Origin: Paenibacillus turicensis | GTDB lineage: Bacteria > Bacillota > Bacilli > Paenibacillales > Paenibacillaceae | Direction of reading: 5' to 3' | NCBI RefSeq assembly: GCF_017873435.1 | Contig: NZ_JAGGKG010000001.1 | Span: 518,777-582,776 of the forward strand | DNA length: 64,000 nucleotides | Shown here: piece after piece, positions 8,815 to 17,427 of the stretch | How positions within the stretch are numbered: the first letter of the stretch is position 1 | How the letters are laid out: each line of letters starts with the position of its first letter | The notes under the pieces: generated by a model | Seen by the model: the letters and a program-made list of their open reading frames with translations, nothing else | Database searches by the model: none | Told to the model about the DNA's origin: nothing | Position numbers and translations under genes: made by a program

Positions 8815-9714
8815 TTATCCTTTTACCGCACCCACCACGACACCTTTAATAAAATACTTTTGCATGAATGGGAAAATAATGACGATTGGAAGTACACCAA
8901 TTACAGCTAAAGCCATCCGTACCGCATTACTTGGCAGTTGCACTGCTACAGCGCCAATCGCAGAACCCGCCGCCCCAGATTTGAGGTATTGGATATTGTC
9001 CATCATTCTAACTAGTAAATTTTGAATTCCATAATATTGTGGTTTAGTAATGTAATATAAGCCGTTAATCCAATCGTTCCAATATGCGATTCCTGTAAAA
9101 ATACCAATCGTGGCAATCGCAGGTGTAGATAAAGGAAGTATAATTTTGAAAAAGATTTTTAGTTCCTTTGCTCCGTCAATTTGAGCCGACTCTATTAAAG
9201 CCCCTGGCACATTATTACGATAATAGTTTGTCATTAAAAACACGTTAAATGCATTCATTAAATAATTGGGTATCATGAGTGCAAATAATGAATCTTTAAT
9301 ATGGAATATTCTTGTCCACATAATATATGCAGGTGCAATACCACCGCTGAATAACATTGTAAATAACACTAGGAACGAAATGATTTTTCCATATTTAAAA
9401 TCACTTCTGGAAAGCGGATAGGCAAGCATTGCTGTGATAAGCACACCTAGCAAAGTACCTACTGCCGTTACGAAGATAGATACACCATATGCTTTAAAAA
9501 TCGTTTTAGATTCTGAAACTAGGTAAGAGTAGGCATCCAAGCTTAAAGCTTTTGGAAAAAAGCTATACCCATTAGCAATCAATTCATTTTCTTGTGTAAA
9601 TGAAGCAATAAAAATTAATAAAATGGGGGCGATACTTAAAATAACTAGAATTATAATTGTGACTTCGGCAAAAATCGTAAACCTTTTCTCCCCACGCGTT
9701 TGAAGTTCTGTCAT
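8815..9714 (-). CDS. Sugar ABC transporter permease, LplC/YtcP type
   Basis: A 299-residue inner-membrane subunit of a CUT1 sugar importer with six hydrophobic segments. The EAA loop reads ESAQIDGAKELKIFFKIILPLSTPAIA (about 180-206), where the coupling helix meets the ATPase. The C-terminus IIFPFMQKYFIKGVVVGAVKG is characteristic of the LplC branch. No ATPase is encoded in this locus, so a shared MsmX-like ATPase must be encoded elsewhere. Twelve bases separate it from the partner permease, and TAGGAGGC gives a firm start. Confidence 0.92.
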   Translation of the reverse strand: MTELQTRGEKRFTIFAEVTIIILVILSIAPILLIFIASFTQENELIANGYSFFPKALSLDAYSYLVSESKTIFKAYGVSIFVTAVGTLLGVLITAMLAYPLSRSDFKYGKIISFLVLFTMLFSGGIAPAYIMWTRIFHIKDSLFALMIPNYLMNAFNVFLMTNYYRNNVPGALIESAQIDGAKELKIFFKIILPLSTPAIATIGIFTGIAYWNDWINGLYYITKPQYYGIQNLLVRMMDNIQYLKSGAAGSAIGAVAVQLPSNAVRMALAVIGVLPIVIIFPFMQKYFIKGVVVGAVKG

Positions 9715-9726
9715 CTGCTTTGCCTC

Positions 9727-10650
9727 CTAAAACAAAGAGTTATCCGAATCTATTTTTCGCACAATCCCGTTTGCTACCATCACTAATACAAATCCGACCA
9801 GTGACTGATATAATCCGGAAGCAGCAGCCATACCTGTATCATTCAGCTGCATCATCGCCCGATAAACAAAGGTATCAATCGTCTGCGTCGTATTGTACAA
9901 CGCCCCTGAATTCATAGGCACCTGATAAAATAGACCAAAATCTGAATTCATAATTCTTCCTACAGCCAGCAAGGTCATAATAATAATGGTTGGCTTCAAC
10001 AATGGAAGGGTGATGTCCTTAATTTGTCTAAACTTGCCTGCGCCATCGATTTTAGCTGCTTCGTAAATACTTTTATCCATCCCAGCAATGCTAGCCATGT
10101 AGACGATGGAGGAATACCCCGCCGTTTTCCAAATGAAAACAAGTACGATAATGACGGGCCAATATTTAGCTTCTGAATACCATGAGATTTCAGGTAGATT
10201 AAATAAACTGAGAATTGTTTTATTAATTAAACCCGAATCCGAATTTAAAAATGAAAATACGATATAGGAGATAACAACGGTCGAAATAACACTAGGAATA
10301 ATGAGTGCATTTTGATAAAACTTCGATAGAAACTTTTTAGTTAACTCTGTCATTAAAAGTGCAACGATGATCGCACAGATCGTACCAATCACGATAAAGG
10401 CTAAATTGTATAAAATCGTATTTCTCGTCATGATCCACGCATCTTTGGTTTTAAATAAAAATGCGAAGTTATCAAGACCTATCCAATCTCCACCAAAAAT
10501 CCCTTTCGCGAAGTTTTGGCTCTTAAACGCAATGACTACGCCTGCCATCGGGATATAGTTATTTATGAGTAAGTAGATCATTCCCGGAATGGTAAGCAAC
10601 AGTAACGGTAATGAGCTTTTGGCGCTTTTACGTCTAATTTTTTGTGCCAT
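9727..10650 (-). CDS. Sugar ABC transporter permease, LplB/YtcO type
   Basis: A 307-residue membrane subunit that pairs with the LplC-type permease just downstream. The N-terminal half has LLLLTIPGMIYLLINNYIPMAG and GLDNFAFLF, typical of the LplB branch. The EAA coupling loop is YEAAKIDGAGKFRQIKDITLPLLKP (about 195-219). Length is normal. AGGAAAGGG precedes the ATG. A strong hairpin lies between it and the binding-protein gene upstream, which would lower its expression relative to the binding protein. Confidence 0.92.
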   Translation of the reverse strand: MAQKIRRKSAKSSLPLLLLTIPGMIYLLINNYIPMAGVVIAFKSQNFAKGIFGGDWIGLDNFAFLFKTKDAWIMTRNTILYNLAFIVIGTICAIIVALLMTELTKKFLSKFYQNALIIPSVISTVVISYIVFSFLNSDSGLINKTILSLFNLPEISWYSEAKYWPVIIVLVFIWKTAGYSSIVYMASIAGMDKSIYEAAKIDGAGKFRQIKDITLPLLKPTIIIMTLLAVGRIMNSDFGLFYQVPMNSGALYNTTQTIDTFVYRAMMQLNDTGMAAASGLYQSLVGFVLVMVANGIVRKIDSDNSLF

Positions 10651-10701
10651 ATCTTTTATCCCTTTCCTGTGGTTAATAAAACACTTCCTTGTGATAAATG
10701 A

Positions 10702-10725
10702 AGTGAAGATTAAATAATCTTCACT
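10702..10725 (-). other. Intercistronic hairpin between binding-protein and permease genes
   Basis: AGTGAAGATTA (10702-10712) and TAATCTTCACT (10715-10725) form an uninterrupted 11-bp stem with a 2-base loop, without a proper T-run. A hairpin directly after the binding-protein gene is common in Gram-positive sugar ABC operons, where it stabilises the upstream message. The second sugar-import locus has one in the same place. Confidence 0.7.
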
Positions 10726-10740
10726 CCATTCGACTTGTTC

Positions 10741-12252
10741 TTATTTATTGTTTTGGGCAAGCCATGCATCAAGCTGTTTTTGTTTCTCAGCCACGATCCG
10801 ATCCATACCTGCATCCTTGAGTGCTCTAATAATGTTTGGAAGCTCTTTGTCAGGGTCAAGACTACCCGTATTTAATCCAGGTAAATATTGATTAATAATA
10901 TTCATAACGGAGGAATATTCCGCTTTTAGACTAGAGCTATCGAAGGTGAAGCCAAATGCTTTTGATTTTGCAGAGGAGCTATTTTCACTCTCCATCAGCT
11001 TCATATCCTCGATACTTTGGCCTTCCAATGCAAACTGATTAAACATGTTACCTACAATCCCAGAGCTAAGTTGCGCTGTATAAGGGACAGTATTTGCATC
11101 TTTACCTTCAGGGAAATTTACATGATCTGCATCAATTTTAGTGTAGTCTTCTCCTTCTAGGCCAAACACGATCAAATTAACAATATCTTTATCTGAGAAC
11201 GTTAAATTCATAAACTTCATTGCTGCTTCTGGTTTTTCACTGTTTGCAGAAATCGCCCAGCTCACTGCATTCACACTTGTCGTGGATAGATAAGGTTGAG
11301 CTAGTCTTACCATATTTACAGGTTTACCGGTCATAGCAGCAATTTGAGCACCTGATTCAAGTCCTGCATAACTTGCAATATAAGAGAAACCACGATCAGA
11401 CGACATTAGTTCTGTTGCTAAAACGTTAGAGGTTGCTGCGTCCTTAGAGATATAGCCTTTGTTAAACCAATCTCTCGCGATTTTGATTTTTTCTTTAAAC
11501 TGTTCTGTTTCATAGAAGCTCACAACTTTTGTGCTATCCCCAACTAAAACCGCAGTTGGCTTAAAGATGTCATCCGTCAAATAATCAATGTTATCCATTG
11601 TATTCAAAACACCAGATACGCCCTGATTTGCAGGAGCAATTGGAACCATATTTGGATATTTAGCTTTTACCTTTGCAAAAAGGGCATCTAGATCATCAAT
11701 ACTTTTGATATTATCTGGTGAAACGCCTAATTCCTTCATAATATCTTCGCGATACACTAGGTTCGGAGCAAGCGCATAACCTTTGTAGGCTGGAATCGCA
11801 TAGGTTTTACCATTGGATTGTGTGGACTTCAAGAAATCCTCGCCTACAATCTGCTTGGTCTCTTTCCCATCTTTATCAAGCAAATCATCTAGTGGCATCA
11901 CCATATTTTTAGAAATATATTGATTCAAGTCGCCCAAAGTATGGAAAATATCAAGTTTTTCGCCACTCTGAATTGCAAGATTGACTTGCTGTGCATAATT
12001 TGAAACCCCCATTGGTTTCAGTTTTACTTTTACATTAATTTTGGGAATTGTAATGTCATTGATGGCTTTCTCTACCTTACTGGTATCCTCAGGGACTTTA
12101 TTGAATGTAACAAAGGAATAGACAATCTCATCCGGATTACTTTGCTTATCCTCTGCGGAATTTTTGGAATTGCCGCTGCTACACGCCGATAATAATGAAG
12201 TGGAAAGTGCAACAATAGCTAACCCACTCAAAAGCTTTTTAAATTTTTTCAT
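10741..12252 (-). CDS. Solute-binding lipoprotein of a CUT1 (Lpl-type) sugar importer
   Basis: A 503-residue extracytoplasmic binding protein tethered by lipid. MKKFKKLL, a hydrophobic stretch and the lipobox LLSACSSG (Cys24) give a type II signal peptide. The body has the long extracellular solute-binding family 1 layout of LplA-like proteins (TFNKVPEDTSKVEKAIND, then NLAIQSGEKLDIFHTLGDLNQY). CTGAGGGGGATTCAG precedes the ATG. The gene heads the transport part of the locus and lies downstream of an inverted repeat with a cre-like core. The ligand cannot be read directly; the enzymes downstream suggest sucrose or a sucrose ester. Confidence 0.9.
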   Translation of the reverse strand: MKKFKKLLSGLAIVALSTSLLSACSSGNSKNSAEDKQSNPDEIVYSFVTFNKVPEDTSKVEKAINDITIPKINVKVKLKPMGVSNYAQQVNLAIQSGEKLDIFHTLGDLNQYISKNMVMPLDDLLDKDGKETKQIVGEDFLKSTQSNGKTYAIPAYKGYALAPNLVYREDIMKELGVSPDNIKSIDDLDALFAKVKAKYPNMVPIAPANQGVSGVLNTMDNIDYLTDDIFKPTAVLVGDSTKVVSFYETEQFKEKIKIARDWFNKGYISKDAATSNVLATELMSSDRGFSYIASYAGLESGAQIAAMTGKPVNMVRLAQPYLSTTSVNAVSWAISANSEKPEAAMKFMNLTFSDKDIVNLIVFGLEGEDYTKIDADHVNFPEGKDANTVPYTAQLSSGIVGNMFNQFALEGQSIEDMKLMESENSSSAKSKAFGFTFDSSSLKAEYSSVMNIINQYLPGLNTGSLDPDKELPNIIRALKDAGMDRIVAEKQKQLDAWLAQNNK

Positions 12253-12315
12253 CTGAATCCCCCTCAGCAGTTATAAATTAAAGTTAAGCTTTTTTTATAT
12301 AATGTAATTATAGTG

Positions 12316-12353
12316 GTTCCCCTAGATTAAACGCTTTCAAAAACAAGGGGAAC
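12316..12353 (-). promoter_or_regulatory. Inverted repeat with a cre-like core upstream of the binding-protein gene
   Basis: GTTCCCC (12316-12322) and GGGGAAC (12347-12353) are perfect 7-bp arms 24 bases apart. Between them is ATTAAACGCTTTCA (12326-12339), which matches the CcpA cre consensus TGWAANCGNTNWCA except at its first two positions. On the minus strand a TATAAT follows directly (12307-12312). There is no T-run, so it is not a terminator. A regulator site (CcpA and/or the AraC-type response regulator) is the best reading. Confidence 0.5.
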
Positions 12354-12392
12354 ATTTTTGCTTTTAAGCGATTATAAAAAGAAGATGGTAGC

Positions 12393-13988
12393 TTAGGCTC
12401 CATCCTCCTTGCGATAAGTCTGGGGACTCACCCCTGTTAGCTTTTTAAAAACGGTAGAAAAATACGAAAAGTTATCAAACCCAACCTGAGACGCAATCAT
12501 GCTAATACTAGTATCCCCGTTTCTTAGCAATTCCTTCGCTTTTTCAATTCGGTATTGGTGAATAAAATCCTTGATCACAATTCCTGTCTCGGCTTTAAAC
12601 AATTTAGCAAGATATTCGGGCGTTAAGAAAACACTTGCCGCGACATCATTTCTAGAAATGTCCTCCATATAATGCTCCAAAATAAATTGCTTCGCCTTAT
12701 CAATAATGCTCTCTGATTTTTTTACTTCCTCTACGTAATCTAATGTTCTTGTCGAAATAAAGTGAACCCATTTCATCATGTCAAAAACAGAATTGTTGGC
12801 ACTTACGTTTAATTTCTGTGACATTTTATCTGAAAATAGCTTGTGTGCTTGAATCTCCTTTTTGTATAAAAACGTATATACAATTTGCATAAAATCTTGA
12901 TGAATGGAATACATCGTTGATGCATCCAAGCTATTTTTAGCCGCCAACAGCTCAAGCTTATCTTTAATAAAATTGATGATGTTTACCTTTTCACCTTTTG
13001 CAAACATTTCTTCTAGCGCTGTAGCATCAAGCTCATATTGACCTGTAAAATTCACAACCTCCGCATCATTTTCATAAAACACTTTACTGCGAAATGTGAA
13101 GTTATTTTGATCTATTTCCTCTAATCGCTTTCGATCCTTAGCGAGTGACTGGTGCGTAGCATTACTACATATATAACAAGCGACCATACGCTTTAAATAT
13201 TGTTTGCAGATTTCAATAAACTCCTCACACTTCTCTTTTACCTGCTTGTCCGTCACCTTGTCATGGATAATAACAGCAACATAATGGTTACGGTCCGTTG
13301 AATAATAAATCACATTTTGAAAATCCATTTCACTAACAATGACTTCTGAAGACATCTTTTTCAAAATATATTCAAAGCTAGGATCATCCAAGGACGAACC
13401 GGTTGGATTTTCTGATTTTAATACACTCACTAGCACTAAATGATAGTTACCATCAGGGTCCAAAGACAAATTTCTTTTTGTTATTTCATGTTGTATCGCT
13501 GATTTTTCAGATGGAATTTTAGAAAATAAAAGATCTCTCCAAAAATTCCTTAAAATTATTTTTTTATTTTCTAGCCAATATTGCCCATACTCGCTATACT
13601 GCTGAAGCCGATTTTCTTCATTAATTTTTTCGATCGCTTTTAAAACAGCCATTTCTGTTTTCTCAATGTTAAACGGTTTGGTTAAATAACTGCTCGCTTT
13701 ATATTCCAAGGCGGTGGAGGCAAAATGAAAATTTTCATGGTTCGTTAAAAAGATAAATTCACTTTTATATTGATGTGAACGCACCCATTTTAATAAATCT
13801 AGACCAGATTCCTTAGGCATTTCAATATCACATAAAACGAGATCAGGTGGCTCCTCCTCAAAGCGTTTTTGTGCGCCAGCAACATGATGTGCAATCCTCA
13901 CATCTTGAATACCAAGCTTGCTCCAATCAATCGAATCACGAACAACCTCAGCAGTAAGCAGGTCATCTTCCACGATAAGCAGTTTCAC
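12393..13988 (-). CDS. Response regulator, AraC-type output (YesN-like)
   Basis: A 531-residue cytosolic transcription activator. The receiver domain (1-120) has IVEDD, the phospho-acceptor in LVLCDIEMP (Asp54), FLTNH and YLTKPF with the conserved Lys. A long central linker follows. The last 100 residues are an AraC double helix-turn-helix: DISRNDVAASVFLTPEYLAKLFK, then ISMIASQVGFDNFSYFSTVFKK and GVSPQTYRKE. The GTG start sits behind AGGAGG and only 2 bases after the kinase stop. It most likely activates the importer operon immediately downstream in response to extracellular sugar. Confidence 0.93.
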   Translation of the reverse strand: MKLLIVEDDLLTAEVVRDSIDWSKLGIQDVRIAHHVAGAQKRFEEEPPDLVLCDIEMPKESGLDLLKWVRSHQYKSEFIFLTNHENFHFASTALEYKASSYLTKPFNIEKTEMAVLKAIEKINEENRLQQYSEYGQYWLENKKIILRNFWRDLLFSKIPSEKSAIQHEITKRNLSLDPDGNYHLVLVSVLKSENPTGSSLDDPSFEYILKKMSSEVIVSEMDFQNVIYYSTDRNHYVAVIIHDKVTDKQVKEKCEEFIEICKQYLKRMVACYICSNATHQSLAKDRKRLEEIDQNNFTFRSKVFYENDAEVVNFTGQYELDATALEEMFAKGEKVNIINFIKDKLELLAAKNSLDASTMYSIHQDFMQIVYTFLYKKEIQAHKLFSDKMSQKLNVSANNSVFDMMKWVHFISTRTLDYVEEVKKSESIIDKAKQFILEHYMEDISRNDVAASVFLTPEYLAKLFKAETGIVIKDFIHQYRIEKAKELLRNGDTSISMIASQVGFDNFSYFSTVFKKLTGVSPQTYRKEDGA

Positions 13989-13990
13989 AG

Positions 13991-15700
13991 CTAGTCCTCC
14001 TGTTCCATCGGAATCATGATTTCAACTTTTCCTCCTAATGCGTCCACATTAGATATTTTTAACAGGTTATTTTTCCCATACAATAACGATAATGTTCGTT
14101 TAATGTTCGAGATGCCAATTTGATAGCCATCCATTGAGCCAACCACATCAGAATGGTTTACCTGTTCCAAAATATCCTCTGGAAATCCCTCTCCAGAATC
14201 TTCAATAACAATTAAAATACCTGCTTTACCCTCAAAACTAATCTGATTAATTTTAACAAAAATCGAAAGGGGTTCATCCAACGTCATGGCATGTTTAAAC
14301 GAATTTTCAATAAATGTATGGATAATAAACTGAGGTATCGCCTCCTGCATAATTGTAGGTTCTACATCAAATACGTAAAAAATGCTGTTCGGAAAGCGAA
14401 TTTCCTGCATATAAAAATAGTTTTTAATATACTCAATTTCTTCACTAATCGGGACTTTATTTAAACCGCCCTTGAACATATATCTAAGGTGGTTTGATAA
14501 CGCATCGATAAATTTCCGAATATCTTCATTTTTGTCTTTGTACGTTAAGCTGTGAATGGTTGTAAGTGCATTCAAGAAAAAGTGAGGTCTAATCTGCATT
14601 TGCAGGTATTTTAGCTCTGCCTTCTGAAGTTCAATTTTTTCTTCATATTGACTTATTTTTAAGCTCTTGATCTCCATCACCATCGAATTAAACGATTGAT
14701 TCAAAATTTGAAATTCAAGTGATTTCCCGTTTCCTTCGACTTGATAATCTAAATTGCCCTGCTCTAATCGTTTTGTTCCAACCACAAGTGCACGAATCGG
14801 GATTATGATTTCTTTTCTCAAATAATTAATAGTCAAGGGCATTAACACTAAGGATATGATACCTAAAAAGACGATAATCCACTGAATATATCCAAGTCCA
14901 AGCAGGATACTTTTTTCTTTAATTATGATGGACAGCCGCGTAGAGCTTGTCTCTTGATCACTTGAAATCATTAAATATTTTCCGTTGAGCTTATTTACAA
15001 CTTGACTTTCATTGGGTAGTGGATAGGTGATGTCTGAAAGATTCATATTTCCTGCTGTAAATAAAAAATTGCCCGCCATATCCGTTAAAACAACTTGCTG
15101 ATCCGCATTATTATCCATCACATTAATAAATGACAGCAAGGTCTCCGCATTAACCAAAGATACGATTAAAGTACCTGAGAAATCATAACCTTTAACAAAA
15201 TAGACCTTTCCATTAATGGAGATCGTACTCCATAAATCTTGAAGCGTATATTTCTGTTGACTCAGCTTGTTCCTAATCATATCGGAGGTAGCTACCTTAT
15301 CTTGTGCTGTTAGTCGCCCACTACTATATAGAATTAAGCTATCATTTTGTTTGTTGTACACAGCAAGTGCATCTGTTGTTGCACTGGAGCTAATTCTTTC
15401 CGCCAAAATACTAGACAATCTCATCGCAGCAAAATATCTTTCTGACTCACTTCCATTATTCAGGCTCGTAATGTCATTTACACCATCCAAAGCGACATCG
15501 TTTAAATCCTTCACTGCATTATTTAAAGAATGGTTAATATCACGGATATGAATATTCATTTCATTCATGGCTGAATTGACCGTATTGGTTCTAATTACAT
15601 GGAGAGAATAGAGATTGCTTGTAATGATGACAGCAAGAAGAACAATCATGACGACTGAAGTCCCCGCACTAATTTTAAATACTAAAGATTTCTTGCGCAT
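13991..15700 (-). CDS. Sensor histidine kinase, YesM-like
   Basis: A 569-residue membrane kinase. Transmembrane helix 1 is at about 8-30 and helix 2 at about 275-297 (WIIVFLGIISLVLMPLTINYL), flanking an extracellular sensor of roughly 240 residues. HAMP follows, then the HisKA_7TM-type dimerisation box LQMQIRPHFFLNALTTIHSL with phospho-acceptor His373, and a HATPase domain with N (HTFIENSFKHA), G1 (VIEDSGEGFPED) and G2 (GYQIGISNIKRTL) boxes. GAGGGG precedes the ATG. It opens the catabolic locus and pairs with the adjacent AraC-type regulator. Confidence 0.93.
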   Translation of the reverse strand: MRKKSLVFKISAGTSVVMIVLLAVIITSNLYSLHVIRTNTVNSAMNEMNIHIRDINHSLNNAVKDLNDVALDGVNDITSLNNGSESERYFAAMRLSSILAERISSSATTDALAVYNKQNDSLILYSSGRLTAQDKVATSDMIRNKLSQQKYTLQDLWSTISINGKVYFVKGYDFSGTLIVSLVNAETLLSFINVMDNNADQQVVLTDMAGNFLFTAGNMNLSDITYPLPNESQVVNKLNGKYLMISSDQETSSTRLSIIIKEKSILLGLGYIQWIIVFLGIISLVLMPLTINYLRKEIIIPIRALVVGTKRLEQGNLDYQVEGNGKSLEFQILNQSFNSMVMEIKSLKISQYEEKIELQKAELKYLQMQIRPHFFLNALTTIHSLTYKDKNEDIRKFIDALSNHLRYMFKGGLNKVPISEEIEYIKNYFYMQEIRFPNSIFYVFDVEPTIMQEAIPQFIIHTFIENSFKHAMTLDEPLSIFVKINQISFEGKAGILIVIEDSGEGFPEDILEQVNHSDVVGSMDGYQIGISNIKRTLSLLYGKNNLLKISNVDALGGKVEIMIPMEQED

Positions 15701-15865
15701 AATTATGTTCCCCTCATCATGAATATTGGGATTCTAGTGCCAAATGCTTACCTTTGCAACCATTGATATAACAACTGACTTAACCACTGATGCAAAAGTT
15801 ATCGAGATTATAATTCTTGCAGCTTTGTTTAGTATTGTTGCATGTTTTATGTTTTTTATGAAGTC

Positions 15866-16094
15866 TTTTATTTGGCTCAATACAATAATCAGTCCTTGAC
15901 AATTATGAAGTAAGAGGCTACGTAGCAGGGAGTGGCTTCAACCGCTGTTAAGGCCCCATTTTCTTTATAACATGTATTGAATTGATGAAATTGTGACCTT
16001 AAAGGCGGGCGCGTTCGCTTCTCCACCATCTCCCTGCTCCTTCGCTTCGTTAGCTTATTGTCAATTACCGATTCTTAAGTTGAGCCTTTTATTT
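15866..16094. mobile_element. MITE-like element with terminal inverted repeats and 8-bp target duplication (copy 1)
   Basis: The element proper is 15874-16086 (213 bp). Its ends GGCTCAA... and ...TTGAGCC are inverted over about 32 bp (23 or so matches), including a perfect TTGACAAT (15896-15903) / ATTGTCAA (16057-16064). A further AGCAGGGAG / CTCCCTGCT pair and a TTAAGG / CCTTAA pair lie inside, so the whole element folds on itself. It is flanked by identical 8-bp repeats TTTTATTT (15866-15873 and 16087-16094), the mark of transposition. It carries no gene. A diverged relative is at 32900-33103. Confidence 0.85.
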
Positions 16095-16101
16095 TAACAG
16101 A

Positions 16102-16131
16102 GAAAAAAAAGACGCTCAGCTTGTGAGCGCC
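16102..16131 (-). terminator. Terminator of the YcaQ-like gene
   Basis: On the minus strand GGCGCTCA and TGAGCGTC form an 8-bp stem around CAAGC, followed by eight T. It starts 15 bases past the stop of the glycosylase gene. Confidence 0.88.
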
Positions 16132-16145
16132 TTCCTTCTATACGA

Positions 16146-17345
16146 TTAAAACTCAGACTCTATCTTTAGAACTTGACAGTCATTAAACAGAGCAAATCTA
16201 TGGAAACAATGGTTCAAGGATGTCCGTAATTTATTCGTTAACTTAATGCCACTCTCCAACCATATTCCTTTAACAACAAGGATGCCCTCTTTTCGCAAGG
16301 CAACAATTTCAGCCCTTCCCACAAATTTATCGCCATATAATAAAGGCAACACATAATGGCCAAATTTCCGTTTAGATGCAGGGGTATATATCTCCCAGGT
16401 ATAGTCAAAGTCAAACAACATATGGATCAGCTTTCGGTCCCAAATTAAGTTATCTAGCGGAGCAATTAACTCACAACGTTGTTTGGTTGTTGATTTTGTA
16501 TTTTGTATAACCGCTTCTACAAGTGGTAGGTCTGCCTTAAGACAATAAAGTGTATCCTTTATAGGCTCTACATTTATTTCAACAATCTCATCTTCGATTA
16601 GCAATTGACGAAAAACCTCGTTCCGTTGTGTCGCTTTTAATCCCCAAATATGAAGCCAAGCATCTGAAGCTCGGTTCCATAAGAGGCCAACACCACCGAT
16701 TCGACGGAGTACACGCCATTTGTAATGCTCAAGCTCATCCTCCAACGGCTCCGCTGCATTTAACAAATTGGATGGGATGTAGTTTTTGGCAACATCATAA
16801 TATTTACGTGTGCCTTTTTTATGATGGATAATTAACTCCCCTGCCGAATACATCTGCTCAAGCATCGATCGAGATACATTAGTGCCACCACTCCAATGAA
16901 TCGCGGATTGCCAAGTAAAGTCTCCATCTACTTTCAATTCATGTGAGCTTAACGGGCCATTGTTCTGGAGAGAAGTCAAAACTTGCCTCTTCAATTCCTT
17001 CATTTGTGGAAAAGACTGTTCATGTTGGCGGGCAGCTTGTCTATAACGCTCAAAATAGGGCCAGTCCTCTAGCGGTATAATCGCTAAATTTTTATCTGGA
17101 TAATCGACTAGCAGTCTATCTTGATATAATAATTCCTCCAACATTTCCTTATTAAAGCCTTTAACTCGTGACTGCAATACCAGTTCAGCATTTTTTCCAC
17201 ATACATCAATAGGATCATACTGAATACATCCAACCTGTCGCACAAAATCAACAACGCCTTGTTTTCCAAGAAATCGATATGAATCCATTAGACCATGCTT
17301 TAATAATAAAAATTGTCGTGCTTGTTGTTTCGTCAACTGAATCAT
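16146..17345 (-). CDS. YcaQ/AlkX-family winged-helix DNA glycosylase
   Basis: A protein of about 399 residues of the HTH_42/YcaQ family; characterised members remove bulky alkylated bases and unhook interstrand crosslinks. Seen here: LTKQQARQFLLLKHGL, the family QxD active-site motif in QVGCIQYDPIDVCG, WINGED-helix-type segments with QSAIHWSGGTNVSRSMLEQMY, and ELIAPLDNLIWDRKLIHMLFDFDYTWEIY followed by GHYVLPLLYGDKFVGR, all characteristic. I place the start at 17345, 11 bases after GAAGGAG, rather than at an ATG 33 bases further upstream that has no Shine-Dalgarno. It is a single-gene unit ending in its own terminator. Confidence 0.87.
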   Translation of the reverse strand: MIQLTKQQARQFLLLKHGLMDSYRFLGKQGVVDFVRQVGCIQYDPIDVCGKNAELVLQSRVKGFNKEMLEELLYQDRLLVDYPDKNLAIIPLEDWPYFERYRQAARQHEQSFPQMKELKRQVLTSLQNNGPLSSHELKVDGDFTWQSAIHWSGGTNVSRSMLEQMYSAGELIIHHKKGTRKYYDVAKNYIPSNLLNAAEPLEDELEHYKWRVLRRIGGVGLLWNRASDAWLHIWGLKATQRNEVFRQLLIEDEIVEINVEPIKDTLYCLKADLPLVEAVIQNTKSTTKQRCELIAPLDNLIWDRKLIHMLFDFDYTWEIYTPASKRKFGHYVLPLLYGDKFVGRAEIVALRKEGILVVKGIWLESGIKLTNKLRTSLNHCFHRFALFNDCQVLKIESEF

Positions 17346-17427
17346 ATAGACGTCAACTCCTTCAAAAAAAGGGAACAAATATTCTTATTTGATTGTACTA
17401 TTTTTTGAAGTATGAACACAAATCATT

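Noticed and set aside
8815..10650. Missing ATPase gene in the two sugar-import loci as evidence of decay.
   Set aside because: CUT1 importers of this type in Firmicutes commonly share one MsmX-like ATPase encoded elsewhere, so its absence is normal.
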